A stretch of 64,000 nt of DNA. Origin: Bacillota bacterium. GTDB lineage: Bacteria; Bacillota; Clostridia; Acetivibrionales; DTU013. This document shows positions 25,860 through 34,954 of this stretch, piece by piece (the first letter of the stretch is position 1; each line of letters opens with the position of its first letter). The position numbers and the translations under genes were made by a program. The notes under the pieces are model-generated. The model made no database searches. It saw only the letters and a list, made by a program, of their open reading frames with translations, and was not told where the DNA came from. The stretch spans positions 62,001 to 126,000 of the forward strand of contig JAFABI010000086.1 in the NCBI GenBank assembly GCA_023426125.1, written 5' to 3'.

Positions 25860-25878
25860 GGACGGCCAATGGCCGCCC
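25860..25878. repeat. GGACGGCCAATGGCCGCCC palindrome
   Basis: A palindromic repeat like the one ending the array at 5224-5250, located about 30 bases before the A-type topoisomerase subunit. Confidence 0.6.
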
Positions 25879-25911
25879 ACATGGAAGATAAATAAACAAA
25901 AGAGGTTTAAA

Positions 25912-28101
25912 ATGCTAAACAAGAATTCCATGCAGCAAAAGATCGTTGATACGCTGGAGCAAAACTACATGCCCTACGCCATGAGCGTGATCGTGTCCCG
26001 TGCGATTCCTGAAATCGACGGCTTCAAGCCCTCGCACAGAAAGCTTCTGTACACCATGTACAAAATGGGCCTGCTCACCGGGACAAGGACAAAATCAGCC
26101 AATGTTGTGGGGCAGACCATGAAGCTGAATCCCCACGGCGACCAGGCGATTTATGAAACGCTTGTAAGGCTTACAAGAGGAAACGCGGCTTTGCTGCATC
26201 CTTTCATCGATTCAAAGGGCAATTTCGGAAAGCAATACTCCAGGGATATGCAGTATGCCGCACCCCGATATACGGAGGTAAAACTGGAAAAACTCTGCGA
26301 AGAAATTTTCCGGGACCTTGATAAAAACACTGTGGAATTTTATGACAACTATGACGGTACGATGAAAGAGCCGGCGCTGCTGCCGGCAGCATTTCCCAGC
26401 GTGCTGGTCAATGCAAACCAGGGCATAGCCGTAGGTATGGCCAGCAATCTCTGCAGCTTCAATCTTCAGGAGATTTGTGAAGCGACGATCCAATCCATCA
26501 ATAACAGCGATGTTGATTTCGTCCAGTTGATTAAAGCTCCCGACCTCTCTACCGGCGGCCAGCTCATATACAATGAGAAGGAAATACGGGATATTTACAA
26601 TACCGGCAGAGGCAGCTTCAAGCTGAGGGCAAAGTACCGGTACGACAAGAAAAACAGTTGTATCGAGATCTTTGAAATCCCATATACAACTACCTCGGAA
26701 TCCATCATCGATTCCGTCATCGAGCTGGTTAAAAACGGGAAGATCAAGGATATCAACGATGTGCGGGACGAGACCGACCTGGAAGGCCTGAAAATTACCA
26801 TCGACATCAGAAAAAGCGCCGAACCGGACGCAATCATGAACAAGCTCTTCAGGTTTACGCCGCTGCAGGATGTTTTCAGCTGCAACTTCAATATACTGAT
26901 CAACGGAAAACCCAGAGTGATGGGGATTGGCACAATTCTTGGAGAATGGGTCGTCTTCAGGATCGGCTGCATTAAAAGGCAGATCCTGTTCGATATAGAA
27001 AAAAAGGAAGAGAAGCTGCACCTATTACTGGGCTTGCGCAAAATCCTCCTGGACATCGACAAGGCCATTAAAATAGTCCGAGATACCGAGAATGATTCCC
27101 TGGTTGTGCCCAACCTGATGAGCGGGTTTGAAATTGACCGCATCCAGGCGGAATTCATTGCCGAAATAAAGCTCCGCAACCTGAACAAGGAATATATTTT
27201 GAACAGGGTCAGTGAAGTGGACAGCCTGCAAAAGGAAATCAACGACCTGAAGGACACCTACGGGGATGAAAAGAAAATCAAAAAAATCATTGTCAGACAG
27301 CTGAACGAAATAGCCAAAAAGTATGGGAAGCCCAGAAAGACCGAGATTATCCGCGATGAGCTGGTAGAGGAGATTACGGAACAGCATCTCATCGAAGATT
27401 ACAATTTAAGACTATTCCTGACGGAACACAGCTATCTGAAGAAGATACCCCTGGTTTCCCTGAGAGCCAATCCCGAGCATAAGCTGAAAGATGACGATAG
27501 CCTTGTGCAGGAGTTTGAGACCCATAACAAGGCGGACTTACTGCTGTTCTCAAACAAATCCACGGTATACAAGCTCCGCATTTATGAGATAAACGACTGC
27601 AAAGCCAGCGCCCTTGGGGAGTTCCTGCCCAATTTGCTGCAACTGGAGAATGATGAACGTATTCTTTATATGGTGGCAACGGACAACTACAAAGGCTGTA
27701 TGTTGTTTTCCTTTGAAAATGGCAAGTCTGCAAAAATAGAACTGGAGAGCTATGCAACCAAAACCAACAGGAAAAAGCTTGCCAATGCCTATTCGGACCT
27801 GTCGCCCCTGACGGATATAAGGTATCTTGAAAGCGATATGGAGCTGGTTGCCTACAGCAGCATTAAAAAGGTGCTCATTTTCGACACTTCCAATATAAAT
27901 CCCAAATCCACAAGGGATTCCCAGGGGGTGCAGGTGCTCAAGGCCAAGAAGGGGAGCACGATGACAAGGCTTAGGACAGTGGAGGAATCAGGCCTTAAGG
28001 ATCCCGACTATTACCGGACCAAGACAATACCTGCCGTCGGCTGCTACCTGAAGGACGAAGATACGGAAGCAAAGCAGGTCCAGCTGGACATGGGGGTCTG
28101 A
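25912..28101 (+). CDS. Type IIA topoisomerase A-type subunit (ParC/GyrA-like paralogue)
   Basis: The 729-residue product has the DNA-breakage core: IPEIDGFKPSHRKLLY near the start, the helix-turn-helix NPHGDQAIYETL and the catalytic tyrosine Tyr120 in AAPRYTEVKL. The C-terminal part is a beta-propeller-like DNA-wrapping domain, but the gyrase-specific QRRGGKG box is not seen, so it probably relaxes or decatenates rather than supercoils. In the quinolone-binding stretch the Ser equivalent to E. coli GyrA Ser83 is Gln78 and the Asp87 equivalent is Glu82. It follows the B-type subunit after a repeat-filled gap. Confidence 0.88.
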   Translation: MLNKNSMQQKIVDTLEQNYMPYAMSVIVSRAIPEIDGFKPSHRKLLYTMYKMGLLTGTRTKSANVVGQTMKLNPHGDQAIYETLVRLTRGNAALLHPFIDSKGNFGKQYSRDMQYAAPRYTEVKLEKLCEEIFRDLDKNTVEFYDNYDGTMKEPALLPAAFPSVLVNANQGIAVGMASNLCSFNLQEICEATIQSINNSDVDFVQLIKAPDLSTGGQLIYNEKEIRDIYNTGRGSFKLRAKYRYDKKNSCIEIFEIPYTTTSESIIDSVIELVKNGKIKDINDVRDETDLEGLKITIDIRKSAEPDAIMNKLFRFTPLQDVFSCNFNILINGKPRVMGIGTILGEWVVFRIGCIKRQILFDIEKKEEKLHLLLGLRKILLDIDKAIKIVRDTENDSLVVPNLMSGFEIDRIQAEFIAEIKLRNLNKEYILNRVSEVDSLQKEINDLKDTYGDEKKIKKIIVRQLNEIAKKYGKPRKTEIIRDELVEEITEQHLIEDYNLRLFLTEHSYLKKIPLVSLRANPEHKLKDDDSLVQEFETHNKADLLLFSNKSTVYKLRIYEINDCKASALGEFLPNLLQLENDERILYMVATDNYKGCMLFSFENGKSAKIELESYATKTNRKKLANAYSDLSPLTDIRYLESDMELVAYSSIKKVLIFDTSNINPKSTRDSQGVQVLKAKKGSTMTRLRTVEESGLKDPDYYRTKTIPAVGCYLKDEDTEAKQVQLDMGV

Positions 28102-28114
28102 TAATGCGAAAGGC

Positions 28115-28149
28115 TGCGACAGGGGACGGTTCTCTGTCGCACTGTCGCA
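28115..28149. repeat. GGGGACGGTTCTCTGTCGC hairpin element
   Basis: TGCGACAG...CTGTCGCA pairs around GGGACGGTTCT shortly after the topoisomerase operon. The GGGGACGG core recalls the repeats at 10096 and 25760; it may act as a weak terminator. Confidence 0.5.
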
Positions 28150-28230
28150 AGGACTTGTAAGTCGCATCAGACAAAAAGCCAGGTGCCCCGTACAATTCAA
28201 TATACGGCAGATACGATTTAGGAGATAAAA

Positions 28231-28947
28231 GTGGAAAAACAGAAGAGGCTCAAACTGGTTTTTAATATCGTCATCGTTGTCCTATTCCTGGCCGGGATAG
28301 TATTTATCACAGTAAAATACGGTCCTTATCTTTCGAAACTGGCAAGCAAGCCTCAGGAGCTGAAGGATGCATTAAACTCCTTTGGCTGGAGAGGGGTATT
28401 GGTATTCATGCTTCTTCAAGCCCTGCAGGTAATTGTTGCTGCAATACCCGGGGAATTTGTGCAGCTGGCGGGTGGATATATATACGGAGCATGGCTGGGC
28501 ACGCTGTATTCGCTGACCGGTATTTTCACAGGCTCAGTGATCGTCTTTTTTGTCGCAAGGTTTTTGGGATATCCCCTGGTAAGAACCTTTGTTTCCCAGA
28601 AAAATCTTGACAAATTCAACTTCATGATGAACAGCAGTAAATCGGATGTTGCCATGTTTCTGCTTTTTCTCATTCCTGGCATCCCCAAGGACATATTGAC
28701 CTACATTGCAGGGCTCACGCCGGTCAAACCCCTGAGGTTCTTTGCCATTATAACCGTCGGAAGGCTACCGGCTTTATTCGGATCCTCCGTCATCGGCAGC
28801 AGCACACAAAAAGGGGATTATCTGCTGGTTGTTATCCTGTCCGCTATCGCAATCCTGCTCTTTTCAGCCGGTTTGCTATACAGGGAAAGGATAATTAACA
28901 AGCTGCACGATATAACCCGAAGCAAAGAAAATAAAAATGACGCGTAA
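28231..28947 (+). CDS. TVP38/TMEM64 (DedA/VTT-type) membrane protein
   Basis: Starts at GTG 28231 after AGGAGAT. The 238-residue product has about six hydrophobic segments and the VTT/SNARE-associated family motifs: AIPGEFVQLAGGYIYG near residue 72, then GSVIVFFVARFLG and the FLLFLIPGIPKDIL loop. DedA/TVP38 proteins are integral membrane proteins, some of which are lipid scramblases or undecaprenyl-phosphate flippases; the function of this branch is not settled. It follows the topoisomerase pair by 129 bases and may be transcribed separately. Confidence 0.85.
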   Translation: MEKQKRLKLVFNIVIVVLFLAGIVFITVKYGPYLSKLASKPQELKDALNSFGWRGVLVFMLLQALQVIVAAIPGEFVQLAGGYIYGAWLGTLYSLTGIFTGSVIVFFVARFLGYPLVRTFVSQKNLDKFNFMMNSSKSDVAMFLLFLIPGIPKDILTYIAGLTPVKPLRFFAIITVGRLPALFGSSVIGSSTQKGDYLLVVILSAIAILLFSAGLLYRERIINKLHDITRSKENKNDA

Positions 28948-29085
28948 GCTAAACAGCCTGCAGCCATTCCTTCACTTATTCACAGCCATGCCCACCATCT
29001 TGCCTTTGAAGTGAACTTGAAGCAGGTTTATTAAAGAATCCAATTATGATATGATTATGATATAACAAATTCAAAATAGGGATAT

Positions 29086-30834
29086 GTGATTGCCATAAGG
29101 AGATTTTTTTTGCCAATCGTGTTTTACTATAGGAATATCCCCATCAGAAGAAGGATTTTCATATCCAGCGCCGTTGTCATTACGCTGGCATTATTTACCC
29201 TTGCGCTGATTACCAACATCCTTTCGACAAATACCAATATCGATAAAGCTTCCAAAAACGCTCAAAGGGAGCTGACGCTGGTTGAAAAAAACATATTGAA
29301 CATGGTAAACGCCATAGAAAGCTTCAGTAAAGTTTCCACCATGGATAACAGACTGCAGGACGAACTTATGATCAATGGCAGCCAGGCGGAGGATCCTGTG
29401 GTCAGGATACAGATCAAGACTGTTATCAGCGGTCTGTTGAGTTATGTTAAATATCCGGCTACAATGATCAAGAGCGCCGGAATTATGACCACCGGGGGTA
29501 TATTCCTCACTGGAGATCCACTGGATGAATCAAGCATCTACAAGATATTCGACAAGGAGTATATCCGTTGGATACTGAACAGGCAAAAACCCGTATGGTC
29601 GGGGCTGATGAAGCTCAAGTACGGCAACGGATCGGAAGAAAACGTTTTTGCAGTCTCTAAAGCGATTATCCATGTCAATACAGGGGAAACTCTCGGAATG
29701 GTTATTCTTTTTGTAGATGAAAGAGAGATTTCATCCATTTACCAGGGGGATATGGTGGACAAGAATGACCGGTTCTTTATTGTAGACGGGAATGGACAGA
29801 TTATATCATCCCAGGATAAGTCGGATTTGTATCACAAGTTTGACGCATCGGCTTATAATAAAGGATATCTTTCCATGGTCGGAGGGATAGAAAGGCTTGG
29901 ATGGAAGCTTGTCAGCCTTAAATCCATGAATTCCGTCGTTTCTGAAAACAAGAGGAATACGTGGATCATCATCGCTGTAGGAGTCTTTTGCCTGGCTGCA
30001 GCTTTTATTGCCTCCTATATTATCTCCTATACCATCTCAAAGCCCATACTGAAGCTTGTGAGGATCATGAATGAAATTAAGCAGGACAAGCTGGAAACCA
30101 GGGTAGATTTCACAAGCTCGGATGAAATCGGGATGCTGGGAAGAGGGTTTAACAATTTGATGGACAAGGTCACCGGACTTATGGACGACATATACAAAGA
30201 GCAAAGATTCAGGAGGGAAAGTGAACTGAAGCTTCTGCAATACCAGGTTAAGCCGCATTTTCTCTATAACACCATTGAGACCATCATCTCCTTCATCATG
30301 CTGGATATGAAGGATAATGCCATAAAAGCTGCGGAGTCATTGGCCGATTTTTACAGGATTTCACTAAGCAAGGGAAAGGAAATCATTACCATCGGCGAAG
30401 AAGCAAAACTCACTGCCAGCTATCTCTCGATCCTGAAATTCAGATATGCTCACTATCTGGACTTCGAAGTGGATCTTGATGAAGAGATTTTAAAATGCAG
30501 GATTCCCAAATTAACACTGCAGCCTCTTGTTGAAAACTCCATATACCATGGACTCAAGCCTAAGGAAAAAATGGGTTTTCTTTCTGTAAAAGGCCGCCGG
30601 CAGGAAGACCACATACGGATAGAGGTGTTTGACGACGGGGTAGGAATACCGCCTGACAAGATTGAAAGTATTTTGAAAGGAAGCGGTTTAGCCGGTCATA
30701 ATGACAGCTTTGGAGTGGCAAGCGTCGATGCCCGGCTCAAGCTGTTTTATGGGGAGAGGTTCGGTCTGCACATTGACAGTGAAGCAGGGAAGTTTACACG
30801 GGTCAGTGTTTATATTCCGATGGTTGAATCCTGA
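29086..30834 (+). CDS. Sensor histidine kinase, YesM type
   Basis: The start is GTG 29086 with only a weak site upstream, so the exact start is uncertain. The 582-residue product has a first membrane helix (about 25-45), a large extracytoplasmic sensor region, a second helix (about 293-317), a HAMP domain, the His_kinase domain with His391 in QVKPHFLYNT and a HATPase domain (LVENSIYHG and DDGVGIP). This is the YesM/LytS-like class that pairs with AraC-type response regulators and controls carbohydrate genes in Firmicutes. The partner regulator follows 29 bases later, then an ABC transporter it presumably controls. Confidence 0.92.
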   Translation: MIAIRRFFLPIVFYYRNIPIRRRIFISSAVVITLALFTLALITNILSTNTNIDKASKNAQRELTLVEKNILNMVNAIESFSKVSTMDNRLQDELMINGSQAEDPVVRIQIKTVISGLLSYVKYPATMIKSAGIMTTGGIFLTGDPLDESSIYKIFDKEYIRWILNRQKPVWSGLMKLKYGNGSEENVFAVSKAIIHVNTGETLGMVILFVDEREISSIYQGDMVDKNDRFFIVDGNGQIISSQDKSDLYHKFDASAYNKGYLSMVGGIERLGWKLVSLKSMNSVVSENKRNTWIIIAVGVFCLAAAFIASYIISYTISKPILKLVRIMNEIKQDKLETRVDFTSSDEIGMLGRGFNNLMDKVTGLMDDIYKEQRFRRESELKLLQYQVKPHFLYNTIETIISFIMLDMKDNAIKAAESLADFYRISLSKGKEIITIGEEAKLTASYLSILKFRYAHYLDFEVDLDEEILKCRIPKLTLQPLVENSIYHGLKPKEKMGFLSVKGRRQEDHIRIEVFDDGVGIPPDKIESILKGSGLAGHNDSFGVASVDARLKLFYGERFGLHIDSEAGKFTRVSVYIPMVES

Positions 30835-30863
30835 GCAGATAATGCATATATGAGGTGCTGTAA

Positions 30864-32489
30864 ATGATACGTATACTATTGGTCGAAGATGAATATTATT
30901 TCCGGCAGGCGCTTAAGATCATGCTCTCGTGGGAAACATTGGGCATGGAGATATGCGGTGAGGCTGATAATGGCAGAGAAGCCCTGGAAAAAGTGAAAAC
31001 ACTGAAGCCCGACATTGCATTGGTGGACATCAATATGCCTGTTATGGATGGGCTTGAATTTGTCCAGGCTTTAAAGGAAACGGATTGTGCCTTGAAAATC
31101 ATCTTTATCACAGGGTACAGTGAATTCAACTATGCGAGGCAGGCCGTCCAGCTTGGTATTTACGATTACCTTCTCAAACCTGTAAAACGGGATGAATTGG
31201 AAAAGACTGTCCTAAATCTGGGCAATATCATCAAAAAGGAAAAAAGCTTCAAAATCGAGGTGGACAGCTTAAAAAAGCAGGTCAGTGAAAGCTTGCCCGT
31301 CATAAGGGATCGCGTGCTTAACTCAGCACTTCAGGGAAACCTGCCGCAGGAAAAAGAACTTCGACAAAAAAAATTGGATTATCTGGGCTTCAAGCCGGGA
31401 TTGGAGAGTTATCAGGTTGTAGTGATGGAAATAGGCCCTGTGGACAAGACGGCCTGGAATGAGGAAGACAAGGAGCTTTGTAGGTTTGCAGCCAGCAACA
31501 TTGCCGCAGATATTCTGGGTGAATACTATAAATATGTCACATGCTATGATAATGATGAGAGAGCATGTATTGTTCTTCATTTTGAAAATACCGGAGAGGT
31601 AAAGGACTGCGACGAAGCAGTTGCAGCCTGTGAACGGATAAGGGATTCCGCCGGTAAATTTATGAAGGTCTTTGTGTCCATTGGAATAGGTAATGTTTAC
31701 AGCGATATCGAAGGTATTGCAGTATCCTATAAAGAAGCTCTCTATGCTCTGAAAAGCATGGTTATGCATGACGGCGATAGGGTTGCCCTGTATTCTTCCA
31801 TTTCGGATTCGGGATTGGCCGGAAATGCTTATTCCATGGAGCAGAGGGGCAAGCTTTTGATGGAAATGCGTCTTGCGAATACCATAGGGGCTTCGAACCT
31901 GATAGGACAGGTTTTTCACAAACTAAAAACGCTCAAACTTTCTGCGGATATACTTTTCATAACCTGTGCAGAAATGATATCCACATGTATTGAGTATCTG
32001 TCCGAAGCAAGGCAGTATGAGAATGAAATAATGGAAAAACTGCTGGGTTTGATGGATGAGATAAATCATATTAAAACCCTTGATGAAATTGAAAAGCGCA
32101 TCAAGGATTTACTTATGGATGCAATACTCTATGTCGGCAGAAACAAGAGCACAAAAACAGCCAGGCTTGTAGAGAATGTCAAGAAATACATCCAGGATAA
32201 TTTCAGCAATGAGGACCTTAGAATTGAAGATGTGGCCAGACATCTGTATATTAATTACAGTTATCTTTGCAATGTTTTCAAACGCGAGGCGGGAATGACC
32301 GTCAATGATTTCCTGACGGAGGTAAGAATTCAAAAGGCCAGGGAGCTTATTGACCAGGGCAATGAGTATATCCAGGATGTTGCCGGCATCGTGGGATATT
32401 CGGACGCCAACTATTTCGGTAAATGCTTCAAGAAGTATTTCGGGGTCTCCCCGGCGATTTATATCCAAACCTCAAAATATTCCTTATAA
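30864..32489 (+). CDS. Response regulator, YesN type (REC + AraC-type HTH)
   Basis: The 541-residue product has a receiver domain (about 1-120) with acceptor Asp55 in ALVDINMPVMDG and the conserved Lys in LLKPVKRDEL. A long linker follows, and the C-terminal AraC/XylS double helix-turn-helix (about 440-540) contains NYSYLCNVFKREAGMTVNDF and ANYFGKCFKKYFGVSP. Partner of the YesM-type kinase upstream. The sugar-binding protein gene starts 115 bases downstream, and its promoter region with two palindromes is the likely target. Confidence 0.92.
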   Translation: MIRILLVEDEYYFRQALKIMLSWETLGMEICGEADNGREALEKVKTLKPDIALVDINMPVMDGLEFVQALKETDCALKIIFITGYSEFNYARQAVQLGIYDYLLKPVKRDELEKTVLNLGNIIKKEKSFKIEVDSLKKQVSESLPVIRDRVLNSALQGNLPQEKELRQKKLDYLGFKPGLESYQVVVMEIGPVDKTAWNEEDKELCRFAASNIAADILGEYYKYVTCYDNDERACIVLHFENTGEVKDCDEAVAACERIRDSAGKFMKVFVSIGIGNVYSDIEGIAVSYKEALYALKSMVMHDGDRVALYSSISDSGLAGNAYSMEQRGKLLMEMRLANTIGASNLIGQVFHKLKTLKLSADILFITCAEMISTCIEYLSEARQYENEIMEKLLGLMDEINHIKTLDEIEKRIKDLLMDAILYVGRNKSTKTARLVENVKKYIQDNFSNEDLRIEDVARHLYINYSYLCNVFKREAGMTVNDFLTEVRIQKARELIDQGNEYIQDVAGIVGYSDANYFGKCFKKYFGVSPAIYIQTSKYSL

Positions 32490-32537
32490 ACAACAAATAT
32501 TCCCTTCAAAATCATCGGGTCAGCCTTTAGAATTAGG

Positions 32538-32566
32538 ATGTAATATTACATGAAGCTTTTCGAAAA
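32538..32566. promoter_or_regulatory. Two palindromes before the solute-binding protein gene
   Basis: ATGTAATATTACAT (32538-32551, perfect 14 bp) and CTTTTCGAAAAG (32555-32566, perfect 12 bp) lie in the 115-base gap between the YesN-type regulator and the binding-protein gene. They are candidate regulator sites; no direct match to a known operator was recognised. Confidence 0.45.
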
Positions 32567-32604
32567 GTATCGGCCAGGCGATATAAAAATATTCGAGGAG
32601 GTTA

Positions 32605-33942
32605 ATGATGAACAAGCTGGTAAAGGTATTAAGTTTTCTTTTAGCAGTCATAATGGTAGTATCACTTACAGCCTGTGGTGAGAAAAAACAAGCCGAAAAC
32701 ACCCAGGCGTCGGCTGTAACGACTCAGGAAACCAAAGCGGCTGAGACACCAAAGGAAAGGCTGAAAATCAAGTTTTTTTCCTTCAGTACCGAAGACACAA
32801 GAAAAGGAATTAACCAGTACATTCAGGATACAGCGGCAGCAGCTTTTCCGGATTGTGATTTTGAATTCGAAATTGCCGGTCAGGAATATGCGGATAAACT
32901 GAAAGTATATAATTCGTCAGGTGAAATTCCGGATGTATTTTTTACCTCTAACTATGAAAGCCTGGATCCTGTCGTCAGGGCAGGTAACGCTCTGGATCTT
33001 CTCCCCTATGTCAAAGCAGAGAAATTTGACGAAAAATACTCCGTCAAAACACCGATTGAGCCGGGTGAGGACGGCAAGCTTTACGCCATCAATACCGGTG
33101 CCGACAATCTTTTCACTCCAAGAATTTTTTACCGTAAAGATATTTTCGAAAAGTATGGGATTGCTGTTCCGAAAACCTGGGATGAGTTCCTTGCAGCCTG
33201 CAAAACGCTGAAGGATAATAAGATAATACCGCTGACTTCTTATGGTGCCGGCGGTTGGCTGGTCAACACCTACCTGTTCCAGCAAATGATCATGATTGAA
33301 AACCCGCAGGTAGTAAATGATCTGATTGACGGAAAGACGGATCTCAATAATCCGGTTTGCATCTCTGCGCTAAACAAAGCCGGTCTTCTGTTTAAGGAAG
33401 GATACTTTGCACCGGGACTGCTCAATATGGATTTCGGCGCTTCGGCCCAACTGTTCAAGGACGGCAAGGCTGCCATGTATATCATGTTTACCTTTGCCAT
33501 TCCCGAAGATGCTCCCAACGCGGAAATTATGCTGTGGCCATCGGCAAATCCCAATGTGGACACATCAAAGGACATACAAATATGGGGAGGTCCGATGAAC
33601 GGCTATGCAGGATCTTCTAAAAATCCCAACACGGAAGTTATCGCCAGGCTTGTCATGTGGTGTACCATGCAGGAGGCTACTTATTTTAACAAGGAAAAGA
33701 AGAGTCCCACTGCTTTGCAGACAGGTATTGCCATTGAAGAAATGTCACAGCTGGCGCAGACAAATAAGAATCTGTTTGACGCTGCTCCCAATAAATTCCG
33801 CACGATAACAAACTTCGGATTCAAACCGAAACTATATACTGAAATGGGGAATGTCGGGCAGAAGCTGATGACCGGCAAATATACGGGAGAAGAATTTGTA
33901 AAAGACATTATGCCTTTCTGGACAGAAAACTTTGAAAACTAA
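32605..33942 (+). CDS. Sugar ABC transporter solute-binding lipoprotein
   Basis: Start at ATG 32605 or 32608 after GAGGAGG. The 445-residue product has a lipoprotein signal (VSLTAC, lipidated Cys near 24) and is an extracellular solute-binding protein of the carbohydrate (CUT1) class, with DVFFTSNYESLDPVVRAG and the KTWDEFLAACKTLKD segments. It should capture an oligosaccharide at the membrane and hand it to the two permeases downstream. A strong hairpin (33969-34019) separates it from the permease genes. No ATPase gene is present; a shared MsmX-type ATPase elsewhere is likely. Confidence 0.92.
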   Translation: MMNKLVKVLSFLLAVIMVVSLTACGEKKQAENTQASAVTTQETKAAETPKERLKIKFFSFSTEDTRKGINQYIQDTAAAAFPDCDFEFEIAGQEYADKLKVYNSSGEIPDVFFTSNYESLDPVVRAGNALDLLPYVKAEKFDEKYSVKTPIEPGEDGKLYAINTGADNLFTPRIFYRKDIFEKYGIAVPKTWDEFLAACKTLKDNKIIPLTSYGAGGWLVNTYLFQQMIMIENPQVVNDLIDGKTDLNNPVCISALNKAGLLFKEGYFAPGLLNMDFGASAQLFKDGKAAMYIMFTFAIPEDAPNAEIMLWPSANPNVDTSKDIQIWGGPMNGYAGSSKNPNTEVIARLVMWCTMQEATYFNKEKKSPTALQTGIAIEEMSQLAQTNKNLFDAAPNKFRTITNFGFKPKLYTEMGNVGQKLMTGKYTGEEFVKDIMPFWTENFEN

Positions 33943-33968
33943 AAAACAGTAAGACAGCATTGATTCAA

Positions 33969-34019
33969 ACACCCTATATGAAGCATGACGGCATTGCTCA
34001 AATGCTTCATGTAGGGTGT
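33969..34019 (+). terminator. Intercistronic hairpin between binding protein and permease
   Basis: ACACCCTATATGAAGCAT pairs with ATGCTTCATGTAGGGTGT (18 bp, one mismatch or G-U pair) around a 15-base loop. No long T-run follows, so it probably acts as a partial terminator or 3' stabiliser that keeps the binding protein more abundant than the permeases. Confidence 0.75.
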
Positions 34020-34041
34020 TTCACCGGATGGAGACGTTATT

Positions 34042-34932
34042 ATGGATAAATATCTTAAAAATAAGTATATAATTTTCCTCTTTGCATTTCCGGGTTTGCT
34101 TTTATTTACAGCGTTTGCGGTATACCCGCTGATTCCGGAGATATTCATCAGCTTTCAAAAACATGACGGCTTTGCAAGCAGCGGTTTTGTGGGAGTGGAT
34201 AATTATATATCCATTCTGCATTCAGCGGTTTTTTGGAAAGCAAATTTGAATAACCTTATACTGATATCGGTATCTACTTTGTTAGGTTTGCCTACTTCAT
34301 TTTTTTTGGCATATTTGCTGGATAATGTAATCATAAATAAGTCCTTAAGAAAGTTTTTCAAGATCACCAGCTTTTTACCGGCGGTTCTATCCGTTACGGT
34401 AATATGTCAGATGTGGAAGGCCATATTTCAGCCGGGATGGGGCTTGTTGGACAGCGCTCTGAACTTGATGGGGCTCTATGACCCGAACCTTGTGGTTTTG
34501 TCTGATGAGAAGCTTGCAATTTGGGCAGTAGCCGCTGCTTTTGTATGGCAGTTTATCGGCTTCAATATGGTTATATATTATACCGGAATGAAAAGTGTTC
34601 CCAAAGAATATTACGAGGCGGCTAGAATAGATGGCGCAACAGGCTTTAAAGCTGCTACGGCCATCACGCTGCCATTGATGTCGGAAATTTCAAAATTTTT
34701 GTTGGTTATTTCCATATTGGGCTGTATGGCACAATTTGCCCATGTGAATCTCATGACGCTGGGAGGCCCGGGAGATGCTTCAAGAACACTGGTATTCCAG
34801 ATTATCAATACTGCAATCAAATCCTCCGACTTTGGAGCGGGCAGCGCGACAGCCATATTGTTTGTGATTGAATGCCTGATCATCACTTTTATTATTAACT
34901 GTCTGGCTGCAAAAGAAAAAATAGAATTCTAG
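34042..34932 (+). CDS. Sugar ABC transporter permease (MalF/UgpA type)
   Basis: The 296-residue product has six predicted membrane segments and the permease EAA loop EYYEAARIDGATGFKAATAITLPL, which docks the ATPase. Family CUT1, paired with the permease that follows 22 bases later. Start after GGAGACGTTATT. Confidence 0.93.
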   Translation: MDKYLKNKYIIFLFAFPGLLLFTAFAVYPLIPEIFISFQKHDGFASSGFVGVDNYISILHSAVFWKANLNNLILISVSTLLGLPTSFFLAYLLDNVIINKSLRKFFKITSFLPAVLSVTVICQMWKAIFQPGWGLLDSALNLMGLYDPNLVVLSDEKLAIWAVAAAFVWQFIGFNMVIYYTGMKSVPKEYYEAARIDGATGFKAATAITLPLMSEISKFLLVISILGCMAQFAHVNLMTLGGPGDASRTLVFQIINTAIKSSDFGAGSATAILFVIECLIITFIINCLAAKEKIEF

Positions 34933-34954
34933 TGAAGGAGGTGGCCTTAAGAAC

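Noticed and set aside
26212..27021. 269-codon minus-strand open frame opposite the A-type topoisomerase gene
   Set aside because: It is a shadow of the topoisomerase core coding frame, with no recognisable motifs.
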